From positions 1 through 27,738 of IMG/VR virus record IMGVR_UViG_3300047564_001020: DNA of 27,738 bases; one strand, 5' to 3'. Source of the DNA: a virus. The notes beneath the pieces were generated by a model that did not search any database, was not told the DNA's origin, and saw only the letters and a program-made list of their open reading frames with translations. Numbering within the stretch: position 1 is the stretch's first letter; each line of letters starts with the position of its first letter. This document shows positions 14,090-22,360 of the stretch, in pieces. The position numbers were made by a program, and so were the translations under genes.

Positions 14090-14418
14090 ACTTAGCTACC
14101 TACGAATCTGAAGTTTTCCTTCTAGGTCACTGGAAGGATTATAACGAACTAGAGGAGTCTTTATCGATGCAAGAACTTATGGCTACTCTCAAATCAATTT
14201 ATGAGAGAGAGCACAGACACAACAAGTTCTTGGCTTTAATGCAAGGCATTGATATTGACAAAGAAAACAAGGGAGGCGAACAGGACGGAGCCGTGTCATT
14301 CGAAGAAGTTAAGGCAAGAGCAATTGCAAAGATGAGTGGAGACCAGTCACTGGCACATTCAGCAAAGTTTGGCTTTGACGATTTAGATGGTACAGGTTAC
14401 AACATAGTCGGACTATAA
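13754..14418 (+). CDS. Tail assembly chaperone, -1 frameshift fusion (gpGT-like)
   Basis: Slipping back one base at 14044-14050 joins the first 99 codons of the short form to the -1 frame, giving a protein of about 221 residues ending at TAA 14416-14418. The added part contains SWSELDLATYESEVFLLGHWKDY and SMQELMATLKSIYEREHRHNKFLALMQGIDID, the pattern I know from second-frame chaperones of other siphoviruses. An independent start at ATG 14167 would cut off half of that domain and has no ribosome binding site. The product should recruit tube subunits to the chaperone-coated tape measure protein, encoded immediately downstream. Confidence 0.85.
14044..14050 (+). promoter_or_regulatory. Slippery heptamer for -1 frameshifting
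   Basis: CCCAAAC lies in the zero frame as C CCA AAC, a canonical X XXY YYZ site. After slipping, the tRNAs re-pair with CCC AAA. It falls inside the only window where the -1 frame is open (after the -1 stop at 14032-14034) and before the zero-frame stop at 14087. Confidence 0.85.
14058..14101 (+). other. Predicted stem-loop stimulating the frameshift
   Basis: AGGTAGCT (14058-14065) pairs perfectly with AGCTACCT (14094-14101), starting 7 nt after the slippery site. The zero-frame stop lies in the loop. An alternative 6-bp stem TAGCTC/GAGCTA (14061-14066 with 14083-14088) competes with it. Confidence 0.55.
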
Positions 14419-14419
14419 T

Positions 14420-17400
14420 ATGGCAGATTTTGAATCCAAGTTTAGGTACGATAGTGATTTTAGCAAAGTAACCGCTGACATCAAAGCACTTGTCAGAGAG
14501 GCTACTAATGCTAACTCTGTATTCGCCCAATTAAATAAGACAGCTGCAGCCGTGAAAACGGATGCAGCTCGTTCTTTTTCTGCACAAGCAGGATTTGCTG
14601 GATTTAAAGCACAGATTGTAGACCTTACTGGAGCAACAGAAAAATTTGGTCAGCAGTTAATGCGAAACAAACTCACAATGCGTGAGTACTTTAGAGAGGC
14701 TGCACAGGCTTATAAGAAAGACTCCAAAGCCAGAGCACTCGCTGAAAGAGAAGTAAGAAGAGCACAGTCTACCGTTGTTGGTATGGGCGATGTTGGTGGA
14801 AGAAGAAAGGGAATCCTTCTAACACCAGACGCTCTTGATATGTCTAAGGCAAATACTCAGTTGATGGTTGCCTCTAAGCAATACGAAATCTTTAATAATC
14901 TTGTACAGCAAGGTTCAACTGCTCTTGTTAACTGGGGTAAAAATACTCAGTGGGCTGGTCGTCAGCTAACTGTTGGTCTTACCGTCCCAATGGGCATCTT
15001 TACAGGACAAGCACTAAGAGCCTTTGCTGAACTAGACAAGCAAGTAACACGATTTAGAAAAGTATACGGCTCTGACTTAGCTGGAACTGTTGAGAGTGCA
15101 ACGGACGATATGATTAGCACGATTCAAACATTAGGCTCTGAGTTTGCTAAGCAATATGGTATTGCATCCGCTGAAACAATGGCTCTTGCAGCCGACCTAG
15201 CAGCAGCAGGTTTTGAAGGACAAAAACTAGCAACAGCAGTTCAACAAACAACCCGTATGATGGTTCTTGGTGAAGTTGATAGACAAGAAGCAATGAAAGC
15301 TACTTTATCTATTCAAACTGCATTCAATCAAAGCTCAAAGGAGCTTGCACAGTCAGTAGACTTTCTAAACCAAGTAGAAAACCAGACTTCTGCTTCCCTA
15401 CAAGACTTGGTAGAAGCAATTCCTAAAGCTGGTCCAGTTATTCAGTCTCTTGGTGGAGATGTTAAAGACCTGTCCGTCCTTATGACTGCCATGCGTGAGG
15501 GTGGTATTGCTGCAGCCGAAGGTGCTAACGCACTAAAGTCTGGTATGGCATCCCTTATCTCTCCAACAACCAAAGCAATTGATGTTGCTAGACAATTTGG
15601 TATCGACCTTGAGGGTGTTGTAAAGCGCAATAGAGGCGAACTAATGCCAATGCTTATAGAATTCCAGGACCAACTAAGAGGTCTTGACGACTTTGGTAAG
15701 GCAAAAGTTATTGAAGAAATCTTTGGTAAGTATCAGTTTGCTCGTATCTCAGCCCTATTTGATAACCTAAATCAGCAGGGTTCTCAGACTGTTGGAATGA
15801 TTAAACTTATGGATATGTCTGCAGATGAACTTGCAAAGAAATCATATTCAGAACTTAAGGCGCAAGAAAATGCGCCATCAACAAGACTTGCAGCAATGCA
15901 ACAGCAATTAAATGAGCAACTTATCAAAGTTGGTGCAGACCTAGCAGAGACTTTATTGCCAATTATGCAGGGTGCATTAGATATTCTTTCTAAGATTGTA
16001 GATGGATTTAATAATCTTCCAGGACCAATTAAGTCATTTGCTAAAATTATTGGTGGTATTACACTAGCAGCAGGTCCAGTATTGATGCTTGCTGGTGTGT
16101 TTGGAAACTTGATTGGTAACGCAATTAAGTTTGGTATGAGTATTGTAAATATGTTCAAGAAGATGACTGGACATCCAGTTCAAGAACTTCAAATTCTTTC
16201 TGACGAAGAGCTTGCTGCAAAACTTGCTGCAGACCAATTAACAGGGGCATATGAAAGACAGAGAACATCTGTCATGGAACTTAATGCTGCTCTAGATATG
16301 TATATTGCAAATCTAAGAGAGGCAGCAGCAGTTGCACCTCCTGGAGCAGTAATGCCAGGAAGAGCTGGAAGACCTCCACAAAGAAGACAAAGCGGTGGAA
16401 TTATCTTTGCTCAAAATGGTGTCGACTCTGGTGGCAGAATTAATGGTTATGGTGGTGGGGACACAGTTCCTGCAATGCTAGAGCCAGGCGAGTTTGTTAT
16501 TAATAAGAAATCTTCTAAAAAGTATAAGGGTCTGCTAACAGATATTAATCAAGGGAAAAATATTCCTGGATATACAGATGCTGGAATGGTTGGACCAAAT
16601 GGTGCTATTCCTGGAACAGAAAGAGTTCCTTCTGGTAGCTTTAAAAATACTGGATTGAAGGACGCAGCTAGAACTGTTAATGATGAATGGATGAGGTCAT
16701 CTTCTACATCATTCCCAAAAATAATTCAAGAATTAGAAGCTCTCAGAGGAGTAGCTGAGCCAGGTTCTCCATCTATGAGAATCCTTGAGGAATTATTACA
16801 GCAATCTAGAGATAGGGCAGTAGATAGCACTAAAACAAGTGCAAAAGCACACCTAATAGAAGCCATATCAATTATTGAACAAGAGCTCACAGATGCAGAA
16901 AGAAAAACTTTAGGAATATCTGACCAATCTATAACTGTTGAAAAGAAACAGTTTGGAATGACACAAAGAGCAGAGCAATATTCATATAATAATATGATTG
17001 AAACTCTTGGAAGAGCTGGAAACCTAGCAAAAATTGAATCATTTGATATAGATAATAGGGATGAGGTTCTAAAGCTACTAAGAAGAACAGAATCCCCTAT
17101 TGAACCAAGAGAAGTAAAAATTCTAGATGCCTTCTTTAAGCAGGTATCTGGCAATGATGAAATGAGAAAAGCCTTAAATCTAGTTGCTGGAGAGTTTAAT
17201 GGAAAACAACTAGACTCAGCTCTCAAGTTCTCTGACAGAATGACAGGAATTATCCTTGAAGATGAAGCTGCAATGCAAAGAGCAATTGACAGAGGTGAGC
17301 AACCAAAAGGATATAGTGGCTATAGAAGTAAACTATCAGAGCAATATGTTGCTGGTCAGATAGGAATTCTAACTGATGAAACCATAGAAAAGGCAACTGG

Positions 17401-20400
17401 GTTAGCGGCAGGTAAGGGAGACTTAGCAGCAAAGTCTAGACAAATTGACGAATTGTATAGAGTTGCAGATGATATTTTTAGTCCTTTAGACTCTTTAACG
17501 CCAAGTTCTACATTAGAACAAAGAGCAAGAGCAAAGGTTCTAATTGGAGACAGAATTGCATCTGTCTCAGAAGCTATAACTGGTAAAAAACTTGCAACTT
17601 CAGAGCAGATTGAGAGTCTTAGAAAAAAGGTTAATCGTGGTCACTACTTAGGAAAAACTTTTTATAAGCAAGCCGCAATAAAGGTTGGTGGAGCAAGAGC
17701 AAGACAGATTCCTGCAACTCTAGATGATATCTTTATAGGTAGAAATATTGATAGAACAGACCCACTACTTGGCTTACTAACTAGAAGAATGGGCATTGGA
17801 AAGAAAGATGGCGGTCTAATCAAGGGATACGCTAAAGGTGGTATGATTGGTGGTCTTCTACAAATTCTTTCAAAGCAGGAGCAAAGAGCACTGCCAAACG
17901 CCACTGAGTTTCTACAAAAAGGATTTAATGTCAGCCGACTTGGTGGATTAGAACTTGCAGCAGTAAGAAAGAAACAAACTGGTTTAATGCACGACACAAA
18001 AATGTTTCGTGGCGGAAGATACAATTGGGACGCTGCTGAGGTAGGACAAACAATTACAATCCCTGGCTCTCGTTCTTGGTCTACTCGTGAAGATGTTGCA
18101 GATACATTTATGAGAATGAATGCCCTTGGTGGCGAAAAGAGAAGCGCACACATTGCTAAGAATCTTCTTATACAAAATGGAATTGACCCACAAACATTTG
18201 GTGTACCAGATTCATATGATGCATTCAGAGTTGCAAAAACTAAAGAAGAAGAATTAATGCTTCACAGGCTTGAGAGAATGCGTGAACAGGAGCGTGGACG
18301 AAAAGACCTAGATAGAATAAAAGAGCTTCAAGCTCAAAAGAAGGCTCTTATGGATTCTCCATATCCATCTCAAGAATCTACATTATTCGGTCTTACCGAA
18401 CCAAAACAATTTGAGGTTGCAAACAGACAAAGAGAGATTAAAGAGCTTGATAGATTAATTCATTCATCATATGTAGACTATGAAGTAGCAAAAGAACAAA
18501 TGGCTCGCCGTAGAGAAGCAATGAGAACGGCTGATGAATCTCCAGTAATCTTTGAAATGGTTACTCCAAAGGGAACTCAAACTCTTCCAGTAAGCGACCT
18601 AACAGGTCGTGGAAGATTTATTCAAGGCATGGGTGCAATGGATGAGTTCGAACATCTACTTACTGATGGAACAATGAGAATTGTCAAGAAGTATATTGAT
18701 GAGCGTGGAGTTAAGAGAATTGTTGGAGAGTTCGTAGGAGCTAAAAAGTTTGCTCTTGGTGGAGTTGTTCCTCCTAAGTTTGCTATGCAAAAAGCAGTAT
18801 CAGAAGAGCTAGTTGCTACATTTGGAAGAATGAATCCTCCAACATCTGGACATAAGAAATTATTAGACCTTGCAGCTACCACGGCAGCCGAAAGAGGAGC
18901 AGACTTTAGGTTTGGTGTATCACAAACTGTAGATGGGAAGAAGAATCCATTTACTCTACAACAAAAGACTGCAATGATTGACGAAACCATGTCTGAATAT
19001 GCTCAGAACTTAATTAGAGACGCAGCCTTAAGAACTCCCGTACAGTTTGTTGAATCTGCCCTTGAAGCGGGATATAAGAAGTTAACATTTGTTGTTGGTG
19101 AAGATAGACTAGACTCATTTAAGTTCCTAGAGAAGATGGGGGCAGAAAAGGGACTTGCTGTTGAACTAGTTGGAATTGCAAGACCAGAAGGCGCAATGTC
19201 TGCTTCTGCGGTTAGAGACGCTATGTCAAGAGGAGATGTTGATTTTGTTGCAAGTAGCCTACCTGGAAGCCTTTCTGAAGAAGATAGAAGAAGAATTGCT
19301 AAGGATAGAATTAAGCAATTTGAAGCAATTGCTCAAAAACGCAGAAGTGGCGGAGTAATCTTTGGTCATGGAATGAATTCTGGTGGAAGACTAAATGGCT
19401 ATGGCGGAGGAGATACAGTCCCAGCCATGCTTGAGCCTGGGGAGTTTGTAATCAACAAGCAATCCTCTTCCAAGTATGCACCACTTCTAGAAAACATCAA
19501 TAAGGATGCTCTTCCTGGATTTGCAGGTGGATTTACTGAAAAGGTAGAAAATGCCTCTAGAATGAGTGGTGGCTTAATGGGTCTTGGAATGAGCATTCCA
19601 TTTATGCCAATGATGGTTGAGTCATTTAAGACTGCCACCGACCCAATGACAAAAGCACTAACTGGTTTAGGATTAGCAATTCAAACTCTTCAAGCTGGGA
19701 TTGTTCTTTTAAATGGAGCAATTAAGCTTAACACAATGGCACAGGGAGCTGATGGTCTTGGTGGTCTTGGTGGAATGAAGAATAAAATGGCTAATGCTGG
19801 AAGTCTGGTATCTGGCAAAGGAAAGTCTATGATGGACGCTGGAAAGTGGGCAAGCGGTCTAGGCGGTAAGGGTGCTGGAATGGCTAAGGCTGGAGGAGTT
19901 CTAAAACAAGCAGCTGGAAAGTCTATGATGGCAGTTGGCTCAACGATTACAAGACTTGCACCTATGCTATTTAATCCAGTTACTGCTGCATTAGCAATTG
20001 CTGGTGTTGCAATTGTCGGTGGTATTATGCTTTGGAATAAGCACCTAGATGAGTTAAAGAAAAAGGCAGCATCTGCATATAACGAAGCTACTGAGATGGC
20101 TAAAGTATATAATATTGAACTTAAGAAGACTAGTACAGCACTAAAGGAAAATGCTGACCAGGCTCGCTCACTAGGAATGGGTAATGTTATCAAGGGTCGT
20201 GGACAGGTTGAAAAAGACTACGCAAAGGCTGTAACAAAAGACTATGGTGACCTTATCACTAAGGTTAAAGAAGCATCTACTTCACAAGAAAAGATTAATG
20301 ACCTAACATCAACCTACGCATCTCTGATTACACAAGGATTTTCTGCCGACCAAGCAAAAGAGATTACTGCAGAAATTGCAAGACAGGCTGGAGCAACTCA

Positions 20401-22360
20401 AGAACTTAGCGTTGCAATGTCTGGCATGGCAGGTAACATTAAGAATGCTGGAGATGCAATGGATGTCCTAGTAACATCTGTTACAAATGCAATTGACGCT
20501 CTTGAAACAACCGAGGAAAGAGTAGCAGCACTAAATGGAGCATACGCAAACCTTGTAAGACAAGCAGCAGATAATCCAGTTCAATTCTCAATTTCTTCAA
20601 ATGAGCTAATTGACAATGCTGTTGCAATTGACCCATCAGCAGCAAGACAAATGATGGAACAGCAACTTGCAGATGCTGGATACGGAGAAGGCTCAACCCC
20701 AAGAGATGTTTTAGATAGCCTAAATCTAACAACAGAAGAGGGTAAGAAGAGAGCTCAGCTTGTAATGCGGGGAGTAGCTCTTGGTCTCAAAGAAGGAGAC
20801 TTTAAAGGTTCAACAGTAGAATTAGAAGCTAAAGTTAACAAACTAACAGTTGCTGAACAGGCAAAGGTAGACCTTAATAAGCAAATGGATGCCTTGATTG
20901 CTGCAGAAGAAAAGAATATTGAAGCCACAAATAAGTGGGCAAATGCAGCAATTGATAGAATTGAAGCAGAAAAAGATGCTCTTCAAGACGCTCATGAAAA
21001 GAGAATGAAGCAACTAGAAGATGAGGCAGAAGCACTTCAAGATAGAGCAGACCTAATCCGTGAAAACTCTGATTTCTATATCAAGCAGCTTGAAAAGGAA
21101 TATGATACAGAGCAGTATTACCAGCAACAAAGAGATAATGCTGCAGGTGGTCTAAAGTCACTAGCAGAGGGAGACATTTTTGGATACCTTCAGTCTCAAA
21201 TGCAAGCATCCTCTGACGCTGCACAGTTTGGTAGAGAACAGGCAATGCAGCAGATTGAAGATACTAGAGACTCTGCCCTCAAAGCAATTGATGATGCGCT
21301 AAAAAGAAATAACGATGCTCAACAAGCAGCAGATGACTCTCTAAATAAAGCTCTTGAAAATGCAGATGACAGAATTGAAGCAATTAATAGCAAGCGTTCA
21401 AAAATTATCAAGGGTTTCCAAGATATTATTGATGCAGCACAAAAAGTAAAAGATGCTAAAGTTGGAGAAGTGACCAATGAGCAGCTTCAAAAGATTGAAA
21501 ATGCTGGAAAAGAAGTTTCCAAGATTGTTCCAAAACAAATGGAAGCTGGAGTAAATGAAGCCTCAGATATGATTGTTGAAAACTTTGGTACATCAATTGG
21601 AAAGGCTGTTAATACGGTTGCAAAAGATTCTAAGCTAACAAAGGGAGAAGCAGGAAAACTTCTTCAAACCGTTCTTGGAATCTTTACTGGAACTGGAGTA
21701 AATCCAGAAACTGTAAGACAGGCGGAAAACCCTAACTTTGGAAGAAATCAAACCTCAGACCAAGCAGACTCTGATGCAGCAAATTCAGCTGGAAATGCGG
21801 AAGGAACTACAAATTCTACTGCTGGCGGTAATGCTAAAGTCTCATACTATGCATATCCAATTACAACTCAGTCTGGTACAACTTATACTGTATATAAGAA
21901 GGTTGGAAAAGGAAAATGGAAACGACATCAAATAGGTGTAACATCTGGCACCGCATTTGGTGGAGTAAAGGTAGAAAATCTTAAAACAAGACCTTATAAC
22001 ATGGGTGGAAAAGTAATGAATTTTAATGATGGAAGTATAGTTCCAGGATTTGGTAACTCAGATACTGTAAACGCTATGCTTACCCCTGGAGAATTTGTTA
22101 TTGATAGAACTGCAACCAGAAGAAATCTTCCAGTTCTACAAGCGATGAATGCAGGTGCTACATTCTCTGTCCCACAACTTAAGAGCCTAGGTGGTAAAAT
22201 GGGCTCTGAAAGCGAAATTAATAACAACAATATCAACATGCCAGTGAATATTACAATCAATGGCTCCAATCTGACTATTGACCAGATTAAGAATGATATT
22301 TACGGAGAATTAATAAAGGCAAAGAACATGATTGCAAATTCAATTGGAGAGGGTAGATAA
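14420..22360 (+). CDS. Tape measure protein with embedded enzyme-like domains
   Basis: This 2646-residue protein sets tail length and probably helps DNA ejection. Residues ~200-460 match the TP901-type tape measure core (KQYGIASAETMALAADLAAAGF, GDVKDLSVLMTAMREGG, KAKVIEEIFGKYQFARISALFDNL). Hydrophobic stretches lie at ~541-575 and around residue 1855 (VTAALAIAGVAIVGGIMLW). A Gly-rich PGEF module occurs three times (655-702, 1641-1686, 2528-2569). Between copies 1 and 2 lie an unknown helical region (~745-1125), an ADP-ribosyltransferase-like region (~1185-1440) and a nucleotidyltransferase-like region (~1455-1635), separated by Gly-Gly hinges. Residues ~2180-2380 are strongly charged coiled coil. 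ATG 14420 follows the chaperone stop by one base and has no good ribosome binding site, so translation is probably coupled. Confidence 0.9.
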   Translation: MADFESKFRYDSDFSKVTADIKALVREATNANSVFAQLNKTAAAVKTDAARSFSAQAGFAGFKAQIVDLTGATEKFGQQLMRNKLTMREYFREAAQAYKKDSKARALAEREVRRAQSTVVGMGDVGGRRKGILLTPDALDMSKANTQLMVASKQYEIFNNLVQQGSTALVNWGKNTQWAGRQLTVGLTVPMGIFTGQALRAFAELDKQVTRFRKVYGSDLAGTVESATDDMISTIQTLGSEFAKQYGIASAETMALAADLAAAGFEGQKLATAVQQTTRMMVLGEVDRQEAMKATLSIQTAFNQSSKELAQSVDFLNQVENQTSASLQDLVEAIPKAGPVIQSLGGDVKDLSVLMTAMREGGIAAAEGANALKSGMASLISPTTKAIDVARQFGIDLEGVVKRNRGELMPMLIEFQDQLRGLDDFGKAKVIEEIFGKYQFARISALFDNLNQQGSQTVGMIKLMDMSADELAKKSYSELKAQENAPSTRLAAMQQQLNEQLIKVGADLAETLLPIMQGALDILSKIVDGFNNLPGPIKSFAKIIGGITLAAGPVLMLAGVFGNLIGNAIKFGMSIVNMFKKMTGHPVQELQILSDEELAAKLAADQLTGAYERQRTSVMELNAALDMYIANLREAAAVAPPGAVMPGRAGRPPQRRQSGGIIFAQNGVDSGGRINGYGGGDTVPAMLEPGEFVINKKSSKKYKGLLTDINQGKNIPGYTDAGMVGPNGAIPGTERVPSGSFKNTGLKDAARTVNDEWMRSSSTSFPKIIQELEALRGVAEPGSPSMRILEELLQQSRDRAVDSTKTSAKAHLIEAISIIEQELTDAERKTLGISDQSITVEKKQFGMTQRAEQYSYNNMIETLGRAGNLAKIESFDIDNRDEVLKLLRRTESPIEPREVKILDAFFKQVSGNDEMRKALNLVAGEFNGKQLDSALKFSDRMTGIILEDEAAMQRAIDRGEQPKGYSGYRSKLSEQYVAGQIGILTDETIEKATGLAAGKGDLAAKSRQIDELYRVADDIFSPLDSLTPSSTLEQRARAKVLIGDRIASVSEAITGKKLATSEQIESLRKKVNRGHYLGKTFYKQAAIKVGGARARQIPATLDDIFIGRNIDRTDPLLGLLTRRMGIGKKDGGLIKGYAKGGMIGGLLQILSKQEQRALPNATEFLQKGFNVSRLGGLELAAVRKKQTGLMHDTKMFRGGRYNWDAAEVGQTITIPGSRSWSTREDVADTFMRMNALGGEKRSAHIAKNLLIQNGIDPQTFGVPDSYDAFRVAKTKEEELMLHRLERMREQERGRKDLDRIKELQAQKKALMDSPYPSQESTLFGLTEPKQFEVANRQREIKELDRLIHSSYVDYEVAKEQMARRREAMRTADESPVIFEMVTPKGTQTLPVSDLTGRGRFIQGMGAMDEFEHLLTDGTMRIVKKYIDERGVKRIVGEFVGAKKFALGGVVPPKFAMQKAVSEELVATFGRMNPPTSGHKKLLDLAATTAAERGADFRFGVSQTVDGKKNPFTLQQKTAMIDETMSEYAQNLIRDAALRTPVQFVESALEAGYKKLTFVVGEDRLDSFKFLEKMGAEKGLAVELVGIARPEGAMSASAVRDAMSRGDVDFVASSLPGSLSEEDRRRIAKDRIKQFEAIAQKRRSGGVIFGHGMNSGGRLNGYGGGDTVPAMLEPGEFVINKQSSSKYAPLLENINKDALPGFAGGFTEKVENASRMSGGLMGLGMSIPFMPMMVESFKTATDPMTKALTGLGLAIQTLQAGIVLLNGAIKLNTMAQGADGLGGLGGMKNKMANAGSLVSGKGKSMMDAGKWASGLGGKGAGMAKAGGVLKQAAGKSMMAVGSTITRLAPMLFNPVTAALAIAGVAIVGGIMLWNKHLDELKKKAASAYNEATEMAKVYNIELKKTSTALKENADQARSLGMGNVIKGRGQVEKDYAKAVTKDYGDLITKVKEASTSQEKINDLTSTYASLITQGFSADQAKEITAEIARQAGATQELSVAMSGMAGNIKNAGDAMDVLVTSVTNAIDALETTEERVAALNGAYANLVRQAADNPVQFSISSNELIDNAVAIDPSAARQMMEQQLADAGYGEGSTPRDVLDSLNLTTEEGKKRAQLVMRGVALGLKEGDFKGSTVELEAKVNKLTVAEQAKVDLNKQMDALIAAEEKNIEATNKWANAAIDRIEAEKDALQDAHEKRMKQLEDEAEALQDRADLIRENSDFYIKQLEKEYDTEQYYQQQRDNAAGGLKSLAEGDIFGYLQSQMQASSDAAQFGREQAMQQIEDTRDSALKAIDDALKRNNDAQQAADDSLNKALENADDRIEAINSKRSKIIKGFQDIIDAAQKVKDAKVGEVTNEQLQKIENAGKEVSKIVPKQMEAGVNEASDMIVENFGTSIGKAVNTVAKDSKLTKGEAGKLLQTVLGIFTGTGVNPETVRQAENPNFGRNQTSDQADSDAANSAGNAEGTTNSTAGGNAKVSYYAYPITTQSGTTYTVYKKVGKGKWKRHQIGVTSGTAFGGVKVENLKTRPYNMGGKVMNFNDGSIVPGFGNSDTVNAMLTPGEFVIDRTATRRNLPVLQAMNAGATFSVPQLKSLGGKMGSESEINNNNINMPVNITINGSNLTIDQIKNDIYGELIKAKNMIANSIGEGR
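16382..16525 (+). repeat. Tape measure PGEF module, copy 1
   Basis: Residues 655-702 of the tape measure protein carry SGGRINGYGGG followed by GGDTVPAMLEPGEFVINK and KSSKKY. Over the 33 aligned residues from SGGR onward, 30 are identical to copy 2, but the DNA differs at 22 of 99 bases, almost all at third codon positions. Confidence 0.85.
16640..17800 (+). other. Unrecognised helical region of the tape measure protein
   Basis: Residues ~742-1127 are helix-rich, with segments such as MRILEELLQQSRDRAVDS and REVKILDAFFKQVSGNDEM, and no motif that I recognise. The region ends at a hinge, KKDGGLIKGYAKGGMIGG. It has far less hydrophobic content than typical tape measure rod sequence and may be another folded cargo domain. 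Confidence 0.4.
17972..18757 (+). other. ADP-ribosyltransferase-like region within the tape measure protein
   Basis: Three motifs of the R-S-E class of ADP-ribosyltransferases occur in order. Arg1197 is in MFRGG. Ser1221-Thr1222 are in SRSWSTREDVADTF, matching the STS strand followed by a helix with A..F. Glu1409-x-Glu1411 are in EFEHLLTDGTMRIV, matching the ExE loop and strand. PVIFEMVTPKGTQTLPV before the last motif fits the expected central strands. A charged helical insertion of ~100 residues separates the second and third motifs, which is long for this family. Such enzymes transfer ADP-ribose from NAD+ to proteins or RNA. The assignment rests on motifs seen by eye. Confidence 0.6.
18773..19335 (+). 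other. Nucleotidyltransferase-like domain within the tape measure protein
   Basis: Residues ~1452-1638 match the HxGH nucleotidyltransferase superfamily (NMN adenylyltransferase, cytidylyltransferases). GRMNPPTSGHKKLL holds the nucleotide-binding T-x-G-H at 1475-1478. FVVGEDRLDSFKFLEKMG fits the GxDR strand and helix. MSASAVRDAMSRGD (Ser1594 to Arg1599) fits the ISSTxxR-type motif. The same combination of GRFNPPT-GH and MSAS-xR motifs is known from large myovirus and cyanophage proteins. The substrate cannot be told from sequence. It is bounded by the hinge FALGGVVPPKF and PGEF copy 2. Confidence 0.75.
19340..19477 (+). repeat. Tape measure PGEF module, copy 2
   Basis: Residues 1641-1686 repeat the GGDTVPAMLEPGEFVINK module exactly at the protein level in its core, 986 residues after copy 1. 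It closes the enzyme-bearing insertion and is followed by hydrophobic tape measure sequence. Confidence 0.85.
22001..22126 (+). repeat. Tape measure PGEF module, copy 3 (diverged)
   Basis: Residues 2528-2569 read MGGKVMNFNDG, then IVPGFGNSDTVNAMLTPGEF and VIDRTATRRN. This is the usual C-terminal form of the module in tape measure proteins, with the same DTV-AML-PGEFVI skeleton as copies 1 and 2. Confidence 0.75.

Noticed and set aside
14167-14418. Independent gene starting at ATG 14167
   Set aside because: It has no ribosome binding site and cuts a conserved chaperone domain that is open upstream to the slippery site; it is the frameshift extension.
14414-14419. TATAAT immediately before the tape measure ATG as a promoter
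   Set aside because: It touches the ATG, so transcription would start inside the gene, and it is partly made of the chaperone stop codon.
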